A stretch of DNA of 64,000 bases. It comes from Calliopsis andreniformis (Eukaryota; Arthropoda; Insecta; Hymenoptera; Andrenidae). Under the pieces are notes generated by a model that was not told the DNA's origin, did no database searches, and saw nothing but the letters and a program-made list of their open reading frames with translations. The first letter of the stretch is position 1. Each line of letters opens with the position of its first letter. The stretch covers positions 11,842,001 through 11,906,000 of the forward strand of contig NW_027480423.1 in NCBI RefSeq assembly GCF_051401765.1, read 5' to 3'. This document shows, piece by piece, positions 23,001-36,249 of this stretch. A program made the position numbers and the translations under genes.

Positions 23001-24238
23001 TTATTCTTCTGGCGTTTACTTCTAAGGACCTAACTATTCGATCTGGTGGAGCAACGCCCTAGAGTGAATACTAGGTTGCTCGGAATGTAGAAATGACCAT
23101 AACTTTCACACTGGTTGCAAGTATTCGTTTTATACGATGGAAACGCTGTTGTATTTATATTGTACTTTATGCCTCTGGCGTTGACTTCTAAGGCCATAGC
23201 TATTAGATGTGGTGGAGCAACGACCTAGAGTGACGCCTAGGGTGCTCGGAACGTAGAAATGTCCATTACTTTGACACTGGTTGCAATTATTCGTTTTATA
23301 CGATGGAAAAGCTGTTGTATTTATATCGTATTTTATGCTTCTGGCGTTTACTTCTAAGGACCAAACAATTCGATCTGGTGGAGCCACGCCCTAGAGTGAA
23401 TCCTAGGTTGCTCGGAATGTAGAAATGACCATAACTTTCACACTAGTTGCAATTATTCGTTTTAGACGATGGAAACGCTGTTGTATTTATATTGTACTTT
23501 ATGCCTCTGGCGTTGACTTCTAAGGCACTAACTATTCTATCTGGTGGAGCAACGCCCTATGGTGAAGCCTAGCTTGCTCGGAAAGTAGAAATGACCATAA
23601 GTTTCATACTGGTTGCAATTATTCGTTTTATACGATGGAAACACTGTTGTATTTTTATTGTATTTTATGCTTCGGGCGTTGACTTCTAAGGCCCTAACCA
23701 TTCAATCTGTTGGAGCAACGCCCTAGGGTGAAGCCTAACTTGCACGAAAAGTAGAAATGACCATAAGTTTCATACTGGTTGCAATTATTCGTTTTATACG
23801 ATGGAAAAACTGTTGTATTTATATTGTATTTTATGCTTCTGGCGTTGACTTCTAAGGCCCTAGCTATTCGACCTAGTGGAGCAACGCCCTAGAGTGAAGC
23901 CTAGGTTGCCCGGAAAGGAGAAATGACCATCACTTTGAAACTGGTTGCAATTAATCTTGTTATACGATGGAAAAACTGTTGTATTTTTATTGCATTTTAT
24001 GCTTCTGGCGTTCACTTCTTAGGCCCTAACTATTCGATCTGGTGGAACAACAGCCTAGGGTGAAGCCTAGCTTGCCCGGAACGTAGAAATGACCATTACT
24101 TTCACACTGTTTGCAATTATTCCTTTTATACGATGGAAAGGCTGTTGTATTTATATCGTATTTTATGCTACTGGCGTTTACTTCTAAGGACCTAACTATT
24201 CGATCCGGTGGAGCAACGCCCTAGAGTGAATCCTAGGT
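23001..24238. repeat. Displaced copy of the 8-mer block
   Basis: Matches 16863-18100 at offset 6138 (TTATTCTTCTGG 23001/16863; GCTACTGG 24167/18029). With the next block it forms a second copy of a compound unit of roughly 6 kb that starts at 16863. Private changes include ACCAAACAATTCG and GAGCCACGCC near 23360-23387. Confidence 0.88.
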
Positions 24239-24566
24239 TGCTCGGAATGTAGAAATGACCATTACTTTCACACTGTTTGCAATTATTCCTTTTAGACGAT
24301 GGAAAAGCTGTTGTATTTATATCGTATTTTATGCTGCTGTTGTTTACTTCTAAGGACCTAACTATTCGATCTGGTGGAGCAACGCCCTAGAGTGAATTCT
24401 AGGTTGCTCGGAATGTAGAAATGACCATTGCTTTCACACTTGCTGCAATTATTCGTTTTATACGATGGAAACGCTGTTGTATTTATATCGTATTTTATGC
24501 TTCTGGCGTTTACTTCTAAGGACCTAACTATTCGATCTGGTGGAGCAACGCCCTAGAGTGAATCCT
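24239..24566. repeat. Two extra or replaced monomers inside the large duplication
   Basis: Where copy 1 has one monomer (about 18101-18262), copy 2 has two of different type, with CCTTTTAGACG, GCTGCTGTTGTTTAC and CCATTGCTTTCACACTTGC. This accounts for the offset changing from 6138 to 6304, exactly one monomer. Confidence 0.8.
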
Positions 24567-27500
24567 AGGTTGCTCGGAATGTAGAAATGACCATAACTTT
24601 CACACTGGTTGCAATTATTCGTTTTAGACGATGGAAACGCTGTTGTATTTATATTGTACTTTATGCTTCTGGCGTTCACTTCTTAGGCCCTAACTATTCG
24701 ATCTGGTGGAGCAACGCCCTAGAGTGAAGCCTAGGTTGCCCGGAACGTAGAAATGACCATAGCTTTTACACTGGTTGCTATTATTCGTTTTATACGATGA
24801 AAAAACTGTTACATTTATATTGCATTTTATGCTTCTGGCGTTGACTTCTTAGGCCCTAACTCTTCAATCTGGTGGAACAACGCCCTAGAGTGAAGCATAG
24901 GTAGCCTGGAACGTAGAACTGACCATCACTTTCACACGGGTTGCAATTATTCCTGTTATAGGATGGAAAGACTGTTGTATTTTTATTGTATTTTATACTT
25001 CAGGCTATGACTTCTGAGGCCGTAGCTATTCGATGTGGTGGAAGAACGCCATAGAGTGAGGCCTAGGTTGCCCGGAACGAAGAAATGACCATAAGTTTCA
25101 TACTGGTTGCAATTATTCGTTTTATACGATGGAAAAACTGTTGTATTTATATTGTATTTTATGCTTCTGGCGTTCACTTGTTAGGCCCTAACTATTCGAT
25201 CTGGTGGAACAACGCCCTAGGGTGAAGCCTAGGTTGCCCGGAACGTAGAAATGAATATAGCTTTTACACTGGTAGCAATTATTCGTTTTATACAATGGAA
25301 AAACTGTTCTATTTATTTTGTATTTTATGCTTCGGGCGTTGACTTCTAAGGCCCTAACTGCTTGATCTGGTGGAGCAACGCCCTAGAGTGAAGCCTAGGT
25401 TGGCCGGAACGTAGAAATGACCATAACTTTCACACTGGTTGCTATTATTCGTTTTATACGATGGAAAAACTGTTATATTTATATTGTACTTTATTCTTCT
25501 GGCGTTGACTTCTTAGGCCCTATCTATTCGATCTGGTGGAACAACGCCGTAGAGTTAAGCCTAGGTTGCCCGGAACGTAGAAATGACCATTCTTTTCACA
25601 CTGTTTGCAATTATTCCTTTTATACGATGGAAAAGCTGTTGTATTTATATCGTATTTTATGCTTCTGGCGTTGACTTCTAAGGACCTAACCATTCGATCT
25701 GGTGGAGCAACGCCCTAGAGTGAAGCCTAGGTTGCCCGGAACGTAGAAATGACCATAACTTTCACACTGGTTGCTATTATTCGTTTTATACGATCGAAAA
25801 ACTGTTGCATCTTTATCGTATTTTATGCTTCTGGCGTTGACTTCTTAGGCGGTAACTATTCGATCTGGAGGAGCAACGCCCTCGAGTGAAACCTGGGCTG
25901 CCCGGAACGTAGAAATGACCATAACTTTTACACTGGTAGCAATTATTCGTTTTATACAATGGAAAAACTGTTCTATTTAGTTTGAATTTAATGCTTCGGG
26001 CGTTGACTTCTAAGGCCCTAACTGTTTGAACGGGTGGAGCAACGCCCTAGTGTGAAGCCTATGTTGCCCGGAACGTAGGAATGACCATAACTTTTACACT
26101 GGTAGCAATTAATCGTTTTAAACAATGGAAAAACCGTTCTATTAATTTTGTGTTTTATGCTTCTGGCGTTTACTTCTAAGGACCTAACTATTCGATCTGG
26201 TGGAGCAACGCCCTAGAGTGAAGCCTAGGTTGCTCGGAATGTAGAAATGACCATAACTTTCACACTGGTTGCAATTATTCGTTTTATACGATGGAAACGC
26301 TGTTGTATTTATATTGTATTTTATGCCTCTGGCGTTGACTTCTAAGGCCGTAGCTATTAGATGTGGTGGAGCAACGCCCTAGAGTGAAGCCTACGGTGCT
26401 CGGAACGTAGAAATGACCATTACTTTCACACTGGTTGCAATTATTCGTTTTGTACGATGGAAAAGCAGTTGTATTTATATCGTATTTTATGCTTCTGGCG
26501 TTGACTTCTTAGGCCGTAACTATGCGGTCTGGTGGAGCAACGCCCTGGAGTGAAACCTAGGTTGCCGGAACGTAGAATTGGCCATCACTTTCAAACTGGT
26601 TGCAATTATTCCTGTTATATGATGGAAACACTGTTGCATTTTTTTTGCATTTTATGGTTCGGGCGTTGACTTCTAAGGCCCTAACCATTCAATCTGTTGG
26701 AGCAACGCCCTAGGGTGAAGCCTAGGTTGCTCGGAAAGTAGAAATGTCCGTAAGTTTCATACTGGTTGTAATTATTCGTTTTATGCGATGGAAAAACTGT
26801 TGTATTTATATTGTCTTTTATGCTTCTGGCGTTGACTTCTAAGGCACTACCTATTCGATCTGGTGGAGCAACGTCCTAGAGTGAAGCCTAGGTTGCCCGG
26901 AACGTAGAATTGGGCATCACTTTCAAACTGGTTGCAATTATTCCTGTTACATGATGGAAACACTGTTGTATATTTATTGCAATTTATGCTTCGGGCCTTG
27001 ACTTCTAATGCCCTAACTATTCAATGTGTTGGTGCAACGCCCTAGGGTGAAGCCTAGGTTGTACGGAAAGTAGAAATGACCATAAGTTTCATACTGGTTG
27101 CAATTATTCGTTTTATACGATGGAAAAACTGTTGTATTTATATTGTATTTTATGCTTCTGGCGTTGACTTCTAAGGCCCTAGCTGTTCGATCTAGTGGAG
27201 CAACGCCCTAGATTGACGCCTAGGGTGCCCGGAAAGTTGAAATGACCATTACTTTCACACTGGTTGCAATTATTCGTTTTATACGATGGAAAAGCGGTTG
27301 TATTTATATCGTATTTTATGCTTCTGGCGTTGGCTTCTTAGGCCGTAACTATTCGGTCTGGTGGAGCAATGCCCTGGAGTGAAACCTAGGTTGCCCGGAA
27401 CGTAGAATTGGCCATCACTTTCAAACTGGTTGCAATTATTCCAGTTATATGATTGAAACACTGTTGTATTTTTTTTGCATTTTATGGTTCGGGCGTTGAC

Positions 27501-29056
27501 TTCTAAGGCCCTAACTATTCAATCTGTTTGAGCAACGCCCTAGGGTGAAGCCTAGGTTGCTAGGAAAGTAGAAATGACCATAAGTTTCATACTGGTTGCA
27601 ATTATTCGTTTTATACGATGGAAAATCTGTTGTATTTATATTGTATTTTATGCTTCTGGCGTTGACTTCTAAGGCACTAACTATTCGATCTGGTGGATCA
27701 ACGCCCTAGAGTAAAGCCTAGATTCCCCGGAAGGTAGAATTGGCCATCACTTTCAAACTGGTTGCAATTATTCGTTTTATACGATGGAAAAACTGTTGTA
27801 TTTATATTGTATTTTATGCTTCTGGCGCTGACTTCTAAGGCACTAACTATTCGACCTGGTGGAACAACGGCCAAGGGTGAAGCCTAGGTTGCCCGGAACG
27901 TAGAAATGACCATAACTTTTACACTGGTAGCAATTATTCGTTTTATACAATGGAAAAACTGTTCTATTTATTTTGTATTTAATGCTTCGGGCGTTGAATC
28001 CTAATGCCCTAACTGTTTGATCTGGTGGAGCAACGCCCTAGAGTGAAGCCTAGGTTGCCCGGAACGTAGAAATGACCATAACTTTTACACTGGTAGCAAT
28101 TAGTCATGCTATACGATGGAAAATCAGTTGCATTTTTATTGTATTTTATGCTTCTGGCGTTAGCTTCTAAGGATGTAGCTTTTAGCTGCGGTGTAGCAAC
28201 GCCGTAGAGTGACGCCTAGGTTGCCCGGCACGTAGAAATGACCATTACTTTCACAATGTTTGCAATTATTCATTCTATACGATGGTAATCTGTTGTACTT
28301 ATATTGCATTTTATTCTTCTGGCGTCGACTTCTTAGGCCCTAACTATTCGATCCGGTGGAGCAGCTCATCAGAGTTAAGCCTAGGATGCCCGAAACGTCG
28401 AAATGATCATTAAATTCGCACTGGTTGCAATTAGTCATGCTATAAGATGGAAAAACTGTTTCATTTTTATTGTATTTTATGCTTCTGGCGTTGACTTCTA
28501 AGGCCGTAGCTATTAGCTGTGGTGAAGCAACGCCATACAGTGACGTCTAGGTTGCCCGGAACGTAGAAATGACCATTACTTTCACAATGTTTGCAATTAT
28601 TCACTTTATAGAATGGAAAAACTGTTGTACTTATATCGTATTTTATGCTTCTGACGTCGACTTCTTAGGCCCCAACTATTCCATCTGGTGGAACAACGCC
28701 CTATGGTGAAGCCTAGGTTGCCCGGGACGTAGAAATGACCATAACCTTCACACTGGAAGCAATTATTCGTTTTATACATGGAAAAGCTGTTCTATTTATT
28801 TTGTATGTTATGCTTCGGGCGTTGACTTCTAAGGCCCTAACTAAACGATCTGTTGGAGCAACACCCTAGAGTGAAGCCTCGGTTGCCCGGAACGTAGAAA
28901 TGACCATAACTTTCACACTGGCAGCAATTATTCATGCTATACGATGGAAAAGCTGTTGTATTTATATCGTATTTTATGCTGCTGGCGTTGACTTCTTAGG
29001 CCCTAACTATTCCATCTGGTGGAGCAACGCCCTAGGGTGAGGCCTAGGTTGCCCGG
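24567..29056. repeat. Middle-domain block, copy 2 of the 4.49 kb duplication
   Basis: Near-identical to 18263-22752 at +6304. Both copies share rare features such as TATGCGGTCTGG, GTACGGAAAGTAG and GCAGCTCATCAGAG, which would be unlikely to recur independently. The match stops at about 29056 (GGAACACAG here, GGGACGTAG at 22751). The sequence that follows copy 1 reappears at 29884, about five monomers further on, so one copy gained or lost five monomers at this edge. Confidence 0.92.
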
Positions 29057-29145
29057 AACACAGAAATGACCATTACCTTGACACTGGTTGCAATTATTCC
29101 TGTTATACGATGGAAAAAGTGTTGCATCTTTATTGAATTTCATGG

Positions 29146-30211
29146 ATCTGGCGTTGACTTGTTAGGCCCCAACTATTCGATCTGGTGGAGCAACGTCCTA
29201 GAGTGAAGCCTAGGTTGCCCGGAACGTACAAATGACCATGACATTCACACTGGTTACCATTATTCGTTTTATACGATGGAAAAGCTGTTGTATTTATATC
29301 GTATTTTATGCTTCTGGCGCTGACTCCTTAGACCCTAACTATTCCATCTGGTGGAACAACGCCCTAGGGTGAAGCCTAGGTTGCTGGGAACTTAGAAATG
29401 ACCATAACTTTCACACTGTTAGCAATTATTCGTTTTATACGATGGAAAAGCTGTAGTATTTATATCGTATTTTATGCTTCTGGCGTTGACTTCTTCGGCC
29501 CTAACTATTCCATCTGGTGGAACAACGCCCTGGAGTGAAGCCTAGGTTGCCCGGAACGTGGAAATGACCATAACTTTCACACTGGTAGCAATTATTCGTT
29601 TTATACATGGAAAAACTGTTCCATTTATTTTGTATTTTATGCATCTGGCGCTGACTTCTAAGGCCCTACATATTCGATCTGGCGGAGCAACACCCTACAG
29701 CGAAGCCTAGGTTGCTCTGAACGTAGAAATGACCATTACCTTCACACTGTTTGCAATGATTCATTTTATACGATGGCAAAGCTGTTGTATTTATATTGTA
29801 TTTTATGCTTCTGGCGGTGACTTCTTAGGCCCCAACTATTCCATCTGGTGGAACAACGACCTATGGTGAAGCCTAGGTTGCCCGGGACGTAGAAATGCCC
29901 ATAACTTTCACCCTGGAAGCAATTATTCGTTTTATACATGGAAAAGCTGTTCTATTTATTTTGTATGTTATGCTTCGCGCGTTGACTTCTAAGGCCCTAG
30001 CTATTCGATCTGGTGGAGCAACGCCCTAGAGTGAAACCTAGGTTACCCGGAACGTAGAAATGACCAGTACTTTCACACTGTTTGCAGTTATTCCTGTTGT
30101 ACGATGGAAAAACTGTTGCATCTTTATTGTATTTCATGCTTCTGGCGTTGACTTCTAAGCCCCTAACTATTCGATCTGGTGGAGTAACGCCCTAGGGTGA
30201 CGCCTAGGTTG
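29146..30211. repeat. 1.07 kb block, copy 1 of a pair 1987 bp apart
   Basis: Starts at CTGGCGTTGACTTGTTAGG and repeats at 31133-32198 (offset 1987, 12 monomers minus 5 bp; CGTACAAATGACC at 29225 and 31212). Few differences are seen: AACACCC/AACTCCC near 29690/31677 and AAGCCCC/AAGGCCC near 30157/32144. It carries several TATACATGG monomers. Confidence 0.85.
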
Positions 30212-31132
30212 CCCGGAACGTAGAAATGACCATAACTTTCACACTGGTTGCCATTATTCGTTTTATACGATGGAAAATCTGTTATATCTATATCGTATTT
30301 TATGCTTCTGGCGTTGAAATCTTAGGCTCCAACTATTCCATCTGGTGGAACAACGCCCTATGGTGAAGCCTAGGTTGCCCGGAACGTAGAAATGATCATA
30401 ACTTTCACACTGGAAACAATTATTCGTTTTATACATGGAACAGCTGTTCTATTTATTTTGTATTTTATGTTTCGGGCGTTGACTTCTAAGGCCCTAACTA
30501 TTGGATCGGGTGGAGCAACAGCCTACAGTGAAGCCTAGGTTGCTTGGAACGTGGAAATGACCAACTCTTTGACACTGGTAGCAATTATTCGTTTTATACA
30601 TGGAAAATCTGTTCTATTTATTTTGTATTTTATGCTTCGGGCGCTGACGTCTAAGGCCCTACCTATTCGATCTGGCGGAGCAACACCCTACAGTGAAGCC
30701 TAGGTTGCTCGGAACGTAGGAATGACCATTACCTTCACACTGTTTGCAATAATTCATTTTATACGATGGCAAAGCTGTTGTATTTATATTGTATTTTATG
30801 CTTCTGGCGTTGACTTCTTAGGCCCTAACTATTTAACCTGGTGGAGCACCGCCCTAGAGTGAAGAGTAGATTGCCCGGAACGTAGAACATACCATTACCT
30901 TCACACTGGTTGCAATTATTCCTGTTATACGATGGAAAAACTGTTGCATCTTTAATGTGTTTTATGCTTTCGGCGTTGACTTCTAAGGCCCTACCTATCC
31001 GATCTGTCGGAGCAACGCCCTCGAGTGAAGCCTAGGTTGCCCGGAACGTAGAAATGACCATAACTTCACACTGGTTGCTATTATTCGTCTTATACGATGA
31101 AAAAACTGTTATATTTATATTGCATTTTATGC
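30212..31132. repeat. Mixed middle-domain monomers between the 1.07 kb copies
   Basis: About 5.5 diverged monomers, with TATACATGG at 30428 and 30595 and unusual changes (GAAATCTTAGGCTCC, CTATTTAACCTGG, GAACATACC, TTTAATGTGTTTTATG). The right half, about 30815-31140, is copied at about 35463-35788. One monomer lacks a T in ATAACTTCACACTGG. Confidence 0.7.
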
Positions 31133-32198
31133 TTCTGGCGTTGACTTGTTAGGCCCCAACTATTCGATCTGGTGGAGCAACGTCCTAGAGTGAAGCCTAG
31201 GTTGCCCGGAACGTACAAATGACCATGACATTCACACTGGTTACCATTATTCGTTTTATACGATGGAAAAGCTGTTGTATTTATATCGTATTTTATGCTT
31301 CTGGCGCTGACTCCTTAGACCCTAACTATTCCATCTGGTGGAACAACGCCCTAGGGTGAAGCCTAGGTTGCTGGGAACTTAGAAATGACCATAACTTTCA
31401 CACTGTTAGCAATTATTCGTTTTATACGATGGAAAAGCTGTAGTATTTATATCGTATTTTATGCTTCTGGCGTTGACTTCTTCGGCCCTAACTATTCCAT
31501 CTGGTGGAACAACGCCCTGGAGTGAAGCCTAGGTTGCCCGGAACGTGGAAATGACCATAACTTTCACACTGGTAGCAATTATTCGTTTTATACATGGAAA
31601 AACTGTTCCATTTATTTTGTATTTTATGCATCTGGCGCTGACTTCTAAGGCCCTACATATTCGATCTGGCGGAGCAACTCCCTACAGCGAAGCCTAGGTT
31701 GCTCTGAACGTAGAAATGACCATTACCTTCACACTGTTTGCAATGATTCATTTTATACGATGGCAAAGCTGTTGTATTTATATTGTATTTTATGCTTCTG
31801 GCGGTGACTTCTTAGGCCCCAACTATTCCATCTGGTGGAACAACGACCTATGGTGAAGCCTAGGTTGCCCGGGACGTAGAAATGCCCATAACTTTCACCC
31901 TGGAAGCAATTATTCGTTTTATACATGGAAAAGCTGTTCTATTTATTTTGTATGTTATGCTTCGCGCGTTGACTTCTAAGGCCCTAGCTATTCGATCTGG
32001 TGGAGCAACGCCCTAGAGTGAAACCTAGGTTACCCGGAACGTAGAAATGACCAGTACTTTCACACTGTTTGCAGTTATTCCTGTTGTACGATGGAAAAAC
32101 TGTTGCATCTTTATTGTATTTCATGCTTCTGGCGTTGACTTCTAAGGCCCTAACTATTCGATCTGGTGGAGTAACGCCCTAGGGTGACGCCTAGGTTA
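31133..32198. repeat. 1.07 kb block, copy 2
   Basis: Copy of 29146-30211. It diverges at its right edge, where CCTAGGTTACCCGG replaces CCTAGGTTGCCCGG and the following monomer reads ACCTTCACACTGTTTTC. A shorter third copy of the left end, about 35113-35455, lies 3979 bp further on. Confidence 0.85.
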
Positions 32199-33762
32199 CC
32201 CGGAACGTAGAAATGACCATAACCTTCACACTGTTTTCAATTATTCGTTTTATACGATGAAAAAACTGTAATATTTATATTGCATTTTATGCTTCTGGCG
32301 TTGACTTCTTAGGCCCTAACTATTCGATCTGGTGGAGCAACGCCCTCGAGTGATGCCTAGGTTGCCCGGAACGTAGAAATGACCATAACTTCTCACTGGT
32401 TGCTATTATTCGTTTTATACGATGAAAAAACTGTAATATTTATATTGCATTTTATGCTTCTGGCGTTGACTTTTTAGGCCCTAACTATTCGATCTGGTGG
32501 AAGAACGCCCTAGAGTGTAGCCTGCGATGCCCGGAACGTAGAAATGATCATTACCTTCACGCTTGTTGCAATTATTCCTGTTATACGATGAAAAAACTGT
32601 TGTATTTTTATTGCATTTTTTCCTTCAGGCGTTGACTTCTAAGGCCGTAGCTATTCGATGTGGTGGAGCAACGCCCTAGAGTGACGTCTAGGTTGCCCGG
32701 AACGTAGAAATGACCATTACTTTCACAATGTTTGCAATTATTCACTTTATACAATGGAAAAACTGTTGTACTTATATAGTATTTTATTCTCCTGCCGTTG
32801 ACTTCTTAGGCCCTGTCTGTTCGATATGGTGGCACAGCGCCCTAGAATGAAGCCTGGGTTGCCCGGAACGTAGAAATGACCATTACTTTCACACTGTTTG
32901 CAAGTATACATTATATACGATGGAAACGCTGTTGCATTTATATTGTATTTTATGCTTCTGGGGTTGACTTCTTAGGCCCTAACTGTTCCATCTGGTGGAA
33001 CAACGCACTAGGGTGAAGCCAAGGTTGCCCGGAACGTAGTAATGTCCATAACTTTCACTCTGGTAGCAATTATTCGTTTTATACAATGGAAAAACTGTTC
33101 TATTTATTTTGCATTTTATGCTTCGGGCGTTGACTTCATAGGCCCTAACTATTTGATCTGGTGGAGCAACGCCCTAGAGTGAAACCTAGGTTACACGGAA
33201 CGTAGAAATGACCTGTACTTTCACACTGGTTGCAGTTATTCGTTTTATACAATGCAAAAACTGTTCTATTTATTTTGCATTTTATGCTTCGGGCGTTGAC
33301 TTCTAAGGCCCCAACTATTCGATCTGGTGGAGCAACGCCCTAGAGGGTAGCCTAGGTTGCCCGGAACGTAGAAATGACCATAACTTTCACACTGGATACC
33401 ATTATTCGTTTTATACGATGGAAAAGTTGTTGTATTTATATCGTATTTTATGCTTCTGGCGTTGACTTCTAAGGCCCTAACTATTCCATCTGGTGGAACA
33501 ACGCCCTAGAGTGAAGCCTAGATTGCCCTGATCGTAGAAATGATCATAACCTTCACACAGGTTGCAATTATTCGTTTTATACGATTGAAGGACTGTTGTA
33601 TTTATTTTGTATTTTATGCTTCTGGCGTTGAATTCCAAGGCCCTAACACTTCGGCCTGGTGGAGCAATGCCTCAGAGTTAAGTCTAGGATGCCCGAAACG
33701 TCGAAATGATCGTTACTTTCACACTGGTTGCAATTATTCATGCTATACGATTGAAGAACTGT
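32199..33762. repeat. Diverged middle-domain monomers
   Basis: About 9.5 monomers with many private substitutions (CTGTAATATTTATATTGC twice, 332 bp apart, CTCCTGCCGTTGAC, CAAGTATACATTATATACG). No recent block duplication is visible, so this is probably the oldest-looking stretch of the window. The left part has a local two-monomer echo at about 32260-32480. No gene is seen. Confidence 0.7.
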
Positions 33763-34765
33763 TGCATTTTTATTGTATTTTCTGCTTCTGTATTTGAATT
33801 CTAAGGTCCTAGCTATTCGATCTGGTGGGGCAACGCCTCAGAGTTAAGCCTAGGTTGCTCGGAACGTAGAAATGACCATTACCTTCACACTGTTTGCAAT
33901 AATTCATTTTATACGATGGCAAAGCTGTTGTGTTTATATTGTATTTTATGCTTCTGGCGGTGACTTCTAAGGCCCTATCTCTTCGATTTGGTGGAGCAAC
34001 GCCTCAGAGTTAAGCCTAGGATGCCCGAAACGTCGAAATGGTCATTACTTTCGCACTGGTTGCAATTAGTCATGCTATACGATGGAAAATCAGTTGCATT
34101 TTTATTGTATTTTATGCTTCTGGCGTTAGCTTCTAAGGATGTAGCTTTTAGCTGCGGTGGAGCAACGCCGTAGAGTGACGCCTAGGTTGCCCGGCACGTA
34201 GAAATGACCATTACTTTCACAATTTTTGCAATTATTCGTTTTATACGATGGTAATCTGTTGTACTTATATTGCATTTTATTCTTCTGGAGTCGACTTCTT
34301 AGGCCCTAACTATTCGATCCGGTGGAGCAGAGCCTCAGAGTTAAGCCTAGGATGCCCGAAACGTCGAAATGATCATTACATTCGCACTGGTTGCAATTAG
34401 TCATGCTATAAGATGGAATAACTGTTGCATTTTTATTGTATTTTATGCTTCTGGCGTTGACTTCTAAGGCCGTAGCTATTAGCTGTGGTGAAGCAACGCC
34501 CTACAGTGACGTCTAGGTTGCCCGGAACGTAGAAATGACCATTACTTTCACAATGTTTGCAATTATTCACTTTATACAATGGAAAAACTGTTGTACTTAT
34601 ATCGTATTTTATGCTTCTGACGTCGACTTCTTAGGCCCCAACTATTCCATCTGGTGGAACAACGCCCTATGGTGAAGCCTAGGTTGCCCGGGACGTAGAA
34701 ATGACCATAACTTTCACACTGGAAGCAATTATTCGTTTTATACATGGAAAAGCTGTTCTATTTAT
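33763..34765. repeat. 1.0 kb block, copy 1 of a pair 2487 bp apart
   Basis: Shares ATTTTCTGCTTCTGTATTTG, GCAACGCCTCAGAGTTAAGCC and CATGCTATACGATGG markers with 36250-37255 (offset 2487). Its part from about 34060 onward also follows 28094-29145 at offset about 5967, linking it to the large middle-domain duplication. Markers of the deleted box (TATACATGG) appear at about 34738. Confidence 0.82.
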
Positions 34766-36249
34766 TTTGTATGTTATGCTTCGGGCGTTGACTTCTAAGG
34801 CCCTAACTAAACGATCTGTTGGAGCAACACCCTAGAGTGAAGCCTCGGTTGCCCGGAACGTAGAAATGACCATAACTTTCACACTGGCAGCAATTATTCA
34901 TGCTATACGATGGAAAAGCTGTTGTATTTATATCGTATTTTATGCTGCTGGCGTTGACTTCTTAGGCCCTAACTATTCCATCTGGTGGAGCAACGCCCTA
35001 GGGTTAGGCCTAGGTTGCCCGGAACATAGAAATGACCGTTACCTTCACACTGGTTGCAATTATTCCTGTTATACGATGGAAAAAGTGTTGCATCTTTATT
35101 GTATTTTATGGATCTGGCGTTGACTTGTTAGGCCCCAACTATTCGATCTGGTGGAGCAACGTCCTAGAGTGAAGCCTAGGTTGCCCGGAACGTACAAATG
35201 ACCATGACATTCACACTGGTTACCATTATTCGTTTTATACGATGGAAAAGCTGTTGTATTTATATCGTATTTTATGCTTCTGGCGCTGACTTCTTAGACC
35301 CTAACTATTCCATCTGGTGGAACAACGCCCTAGGGTGAAGCCTAGGTTGCTGGGATCTTAGAAATGACCATAACTTTCACACTGTTAGCAATTATTCGTT
35401 TTATACGATGGAAAAGCTGTAGTATTTATATCGTATTTTATGCTTCTGGCGTTGACTTCTTAGGCCCTAACTATTTAACCTGGTGGAGCACCGCCCTAGA
35501 GTGAAGAGTAGGTTGCCCGGAACGTAGAACATACCATTACCTTCACACTGGTTGCAATTATTCCTGTTATACGATGGAAAAACTGTTGCATCTTTAATGT
35601 GTTTTATGCTTTCGGCGTTGACTTCTAAGGCCCTACCTATCCGATCTGTCGGAGCAACGCCCTCGAGTGAAGCCTAGGTTGCCCGGAACGTAGAAATGAC
35701 CATAACTTCACACTGGTTGCTATTATTCGTCTTATACGATGAAAAAACTGTTATATTTATATTGCATTTTATGCTTCTGGCGTTGACTTGTAAGGCCCTA
35801 GCTATACGATCAGGTGGAGCAACGGCCTAGAGTGAAGCCTAGGTTGCCCGGAACGTAGAAATGACCATAACTTTCACACTGGTTGCCATTATTCGTTTTA
35901 TACGATGGAAAAGCTGTTGTATTTATATCGTATTTTATGCTTCTGGCGTCGACTTCTAAGGCCCTAACTATTCCATCTGTTGGAGGAACGGCCTAGGGTG
36001 AAGCCTAGGTTGCTCGGAAAGTAGAAATGACCATAAGCTTCATACTGGTTGCAATTATTCGTTTTATACAATGGAAAAGCTGTTGTATTAGTATTGTATT
36101 TTATGCGTCTGGCGTTGACTTCTAAGGCCCTAACTATTCCATCTGGTGGAACAACGCCCTAGAGTGAAGCCTAGATTGCCCGGAACGTAGAAATGATCAT
36201 AACCTTCACACAGGTTGCAATTATTCGTTTTATACGATTGAAAGACTGT
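34766..36249. repeat. Mosaic middle-domain segment
   Basis: 34766-35112 continues the third copy of the 28.8-29.1 kb sequence. 35113-about 35455 copies the start of the 29146 block. After a switch near 35430-35461 the sequence follows 30815-31140 to about 35788, then becomes mixed. The skipped part is about eight monomers. No gene is seen. Confidence 0.75.
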
